From contig JBBSQE010000177.1 in the NCBI GenBank assembly GCA_038258095.1, positions 1-6,104 of the forward strand: a stretch of 6,104 nt of DNA, given 5' to 3'. Position 1 is the first letter of the stretch, and each line of letters opens with the position of its first letter. The notes beneath the pieces are model-generated. The model saw only the letters and a list, made by a program, of their open reading frames with translations, was not told the DNA's origin and searched no databases. Both the position numbers and the translations under genes were made by a program. This document shows, piece by piece, positions 4,538-6,104 of the stretch. This stretch comes from JBBSQE01 sp038258095. Lineage in GTDB: Bacteria > Actinomycetota > Thermoleophilia > Solirubrobacterales > 70-9.

Positions 4538-5380
4538 TCAGCCGCAGGCTTCGACGACTGCGGCGTAGCGGTCGAGACGCTCCTCGGTTTTCTCGTCGTC
4601 GCCCTGGGCGAGCCAGAAGACCATCCTGTGGACTCCTGAGTCCTCGTAGCGGGCGATGAGGTCTGGGTCCTGTGGCGCGTTGCAGAGCGTCGTCGGGATC
4701 GGGCCGCGGCCGGCGTCCTCGCCCGCCGCGCGTAGCTTCGATATCCGCGCCATGTTCTTGTCGTCGTCGCCGAGGCGGTTCGGCATCCACTCGTCGCCAT
4801 AGGCGAGTGCCCGCTTCGGGGCGCCTCGCCCGTTGCCGCCGACGAGCACCGGCGGGTGCGGGTCCTGGAGCGGCTTGGGCCAGCACCAGATGCGGTCGAA
4901 GTTCACGTGGTCGCCGCTGTAGGTTGCCTCGTCCTCGGTCCAGATCGTCTTGATGGCCTCGACGCGCTCGCGCATCACGCCGAACCGGCGGGACGTATCG
5001 GTTCCGTGGTTGGCCATCTCCTCAACGTTCCAGCCAGCGCCGACGCCGAAGAGCATCCGGCCGCCGGAGTGGCGGTCGACGCTCGCGGCCGCCTTGGCGG
5101 TGACGATGGGATCGCGCTCGACGACAAGGCAGATGCCGGTGCCGATGCGGAGGGTCTTCGTCGCGGCGGCTGCAAATGAGAGGGCGACGAACGGGTCGTG
5201 CACCCGGGCGTACTCCGGGGGAAGGTCGCCGCCCGCGGGATACGGCGTGTCCCGGCTCGCCGGGATGTGGGTGTGGTCGGTGAAGAAAAGCGACTCGAAG
5301 CCGCGGTCCTCGCACATCCGGGCAAGGGTCTCCGGATCGGTGCTCTGGTCGGTTGGGAAGTAGCCGATGCCGAAGTCCAT
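4538..5380 (-). CDS. LLM-class oxidoreductase, probably F420-dependent
   Basis: A 280-residue TIM-barrel enzyme of the luciferase-like monooxygenase superfamily. Actinobacterial members of this type mostly use coenzyme F420 for hydride transfer; the substrate is not predictable. Seen in order: MDFGIGYFPTDQ start; LARMCEDRGFESLFFTDHTH (19-38), with the usual DH pair after the second strand. TKTLRIGTGICLVVERDPIV (74-93) and then SVDRHSGGRMLFGVGAGWNV with EE (100-121) are the family's strongest signature. ERVEAIKTIWTEDEATYSGD (138-157) and PKPLQDPHPPVLVGGNG (168-184) complete the core, with GDEWMP at 195-200. The length is normal. The ATG at 5380 lacks a Shine-Dalgarno, but TAGGCT lies 6 nt upstream, suggesting a leaderless transcript. 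It is codirectional with the ABC-F gene 57 bp upstream and convergent with the flavoprotein gene. FMN-dependent use is the alternative. Confidence 0.94.
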   Translation of the reverse strand: MDFGIGYFPTDQSTDPETLARMCEDRGFESLFFTDHTHIPASRDTPYPAGGDLPPEYARVHDPFVALSFAAAATKTLRIGTGICLVVERDPIVTAKAAASVDRHSGGRMLFGVGAGWNVEEMANHGTDTSRRFGVMRERVEAIKTIWTEDEATYSGDHVNFDRIWCWPKPLQDPHPPVLVGGNGRGAPKRALAYGDEWMPNRLGDDDKNMARISKLRAAGEDAGRGPIPTTLCNAPQDPDLIARYEDSGVHRMVFWLAQGDDEKTEERLDRYAAVVEACG

Positions 5381-5386
5381 GGGTCC

Positions 5387-5392
5387 AGCCTA
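5387..5392 (-). promoter_or_regulatory. Putative -10 box of the LLM gene (leaderless start)
   Basis: TAGGCT on the minus strand matches TAnnnT and lies 6 nt before the ATG at 5380, the same spacing as at arsR. No -35 is recognisable. If active, the LLM gene is transcribed separately from the ABC-F gene that ends 57 bp upstream. Confidence 0.35.
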
Positions 5393-5437
5393 TGGCGGCG
5401 TGAGAGCTGGGAGCCGCGCGGGGTTTGGGGGTCGCGC

Positions 5438-6104
5438 CTACGCCGGCGTTCGCCCGGCGGTCTCCTCCCAGCGCTCGTAGAGCTCGTCGACCGCGCGCTT
5501 CGCCTCCTCATGGCGCTGAGACGCGCGCTGGGAGCGGCCGGGGCTCGACCAGGCGGCGGGGTCGGCCAACTCTGACTCCACTTCGGCGAGGGCGGCCTCG
5601 GCCGTCGCGATCTGCTTTTCGAGGCGGCTGATGCGGAGGCGCTCGTTCTTCGAGGGTCCCGAGGAGGCCGAGGCAGTCCCCTTCTTCTTCGCCTTGCCGT
5701 TCTGCGGAGCTCGCTTCGCGGAGGCCTTCGCCGCGCTCTCCGCGGTGCCGGCGGCATCGCGGTCGCGCTGGTACTCGGCCCATCCGCTGGTGTGGCTCGT
5801 GAGGGTGCCAGCCTCGCAGACGATGGTGCGGGTGCCGACAGCCTCGAGGAGGGCCCGGTCATGGGAGACGAGGACGACGGCGCCCCTGTAGGCGAGAAGT
5901 GCGTCCTCCAGGGCCTCGCGGCTCTCGATGTCGAGGTGGTTCGTTGGCTCGTCGAGGATGAGGACGTTGGCTCCGGAGGCGACGAGGATGGCGAGCGAGA
6001 GGCGGCGTTGCTCGCCCCCGGAGATGTCGGAGAGCTGTTTATCGATGTCCGAACCGAAGAAGAGGAAGCCGCCGAGCAGGTCGCGGGCCTTCTGGCCGCT
6101 CAGC
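5438..6104 (-). CDS. ABC-F family ATPase, C-terminal part (cut by window edge)
   Basis: About 221 C-terminal residues are visible; full ABC-F proteins usually have 500-650, so the first ATPase domain and the inter-domain linker lie beyond the edge. This is the second nucleotide-binding domain. It begins QKARDLLGGFLF, with the signature LSDISGGEQRR (visible residues 24-34) and Walker B VLILDEPTNHLD (47-58). The H-switch is in VVLVSHDRALLE. After the core come a lysine/alanine-rich linker (about 110-140) and a coiled-coil tail, NERLRISRLEKQIATAEAAL through RAVDELYERWEE, ending at TAG 5438-5440. There are no membrane segments. ABC-F proteins act on the ribosome, as translation factors (EttA, Uup) or as antibiotic-protection proteins. 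The basic linker plus coiled coil resembles Uup-type C-terminal domains, but the subclass cannot be fixed without the inter-domain linker. Confidence 0.95.
   Translation of the reverse strand, partial: LSGQKARDLLGGFLFFGSDIDKQLSDISGGEQRRLSLAILVASGANVLILDEPTNHLDIESREALEDALLAYRGAVVLVSHDRALLEAVGTRTIVCEAGTLTSHTSGWAEYQRDRDAAGTAESAAKASAKRAPQNGKAKKKGTASASSGPSKNERLRISRLEKQIATAEAALAEVESELADPAAWSSPGRSQRASQRHEEAKRAVDELYERWEETAGRTPA

Noticed and set aside
3957..4886. 309-codon minus-strand open frame spanning the end of the flavoprotein gene and the LLM gene
   Set aside because: It crosses two real genes in other frames and has arginine/proline-rich shadow composition with no motif.
4975..5862. 295-codon minus-strand open frame across the LLM and ABC-F genes
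   Set aside because: Out of frame with both recognisable proteins; serine/arginine/proline-rich composition is typical of a shifted frame in GC-rich DNA.
1..6104. CRISPR array, insertion sequence, tRNA gene or phage/defence genes
   Set aside because: No regularly spaced repeats, transposase motifs, terminal inverted repeats, tRNA-like folds or known defence domains were seen.

Overview
This 6.1 kb window is GC-rich chromosomal DNA that is almost entirely coding, with a strong G/C preference at third codon positions. It carries an F420-type LLM flavin-fold oxidoreductase. Several genes appear to have leaderless start sites, with a TAnnnT-like box 6-7 nt before the start codon. Together these suggest a high-GC actinobacterium; something near Thermoleophilia/Solirubrobacterales is a guess, not a demonstration. 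I see no tRNA, rRNA, insertion sequence, CRISPR array or phage gene.

Layout, left to right. (1) 1-895, minus strand: the N-terminal third of leucyl-tRNA synthetase (leuS), running off the left edge. (2) 896-1242: a gap holding one probable small plus-strand gene (1007-1210) of unknown function. Its coding signal seems to extend upstream of the first standard start codon. (3) 1243-2430, minus strand: a compact three-gene operon transcribed right to left, arsR-type regulator -> SRPBCC/AHSA1-domain protein -> VOC/glyoxalase-fold protein. The first two genes overlap by 62 bp. The last two are separated by a 27-bp tandem duplication, each copy of which forms a hairpin. A consensus-like promoter overlapped by an inverted repeat lies just before arsR. 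(4) 2528-3262, minus strand: a polytopic membrane protein resembling the SpoIIM/DUF95 family. (5) 3327-4490, plus strand: an acyl-CoA dehydrogenase-fold flavoprotein that looks more like the group D flavin monooxygenases than a fatty-acid dehydrogenase. It is divergent from the membrane protein gene. (6) 4538-5380, minus strand: an LLM-class, probably F420-dependent, oxidoreductase, convergent with the previous gene. (7) 5438-6104, minus strand: the C-terminal part of an ABC-F ATPase with a basic linker and coiled-coil tail, running off the right edge.

How they fit together: leuS and the ABC-F protein serve translation and are housekeeping. The arsR-SRPBCC-VOC operon looks like a self-regulated small-molecule response unit, a common actinobacterial arrangement, though its ligand cannot be read from sequence. 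The two flavin/deazaflavin redox genes lie tail to tail, so they are not an operon, but both suit accessory metabolism of organic compounds. No clearly new multi-gene system is evident. The most interesting details are the duplicated hairpin element, the arsR promoter-operator with a probable leaderless start, the coding overlap, and the small unassigned gene.
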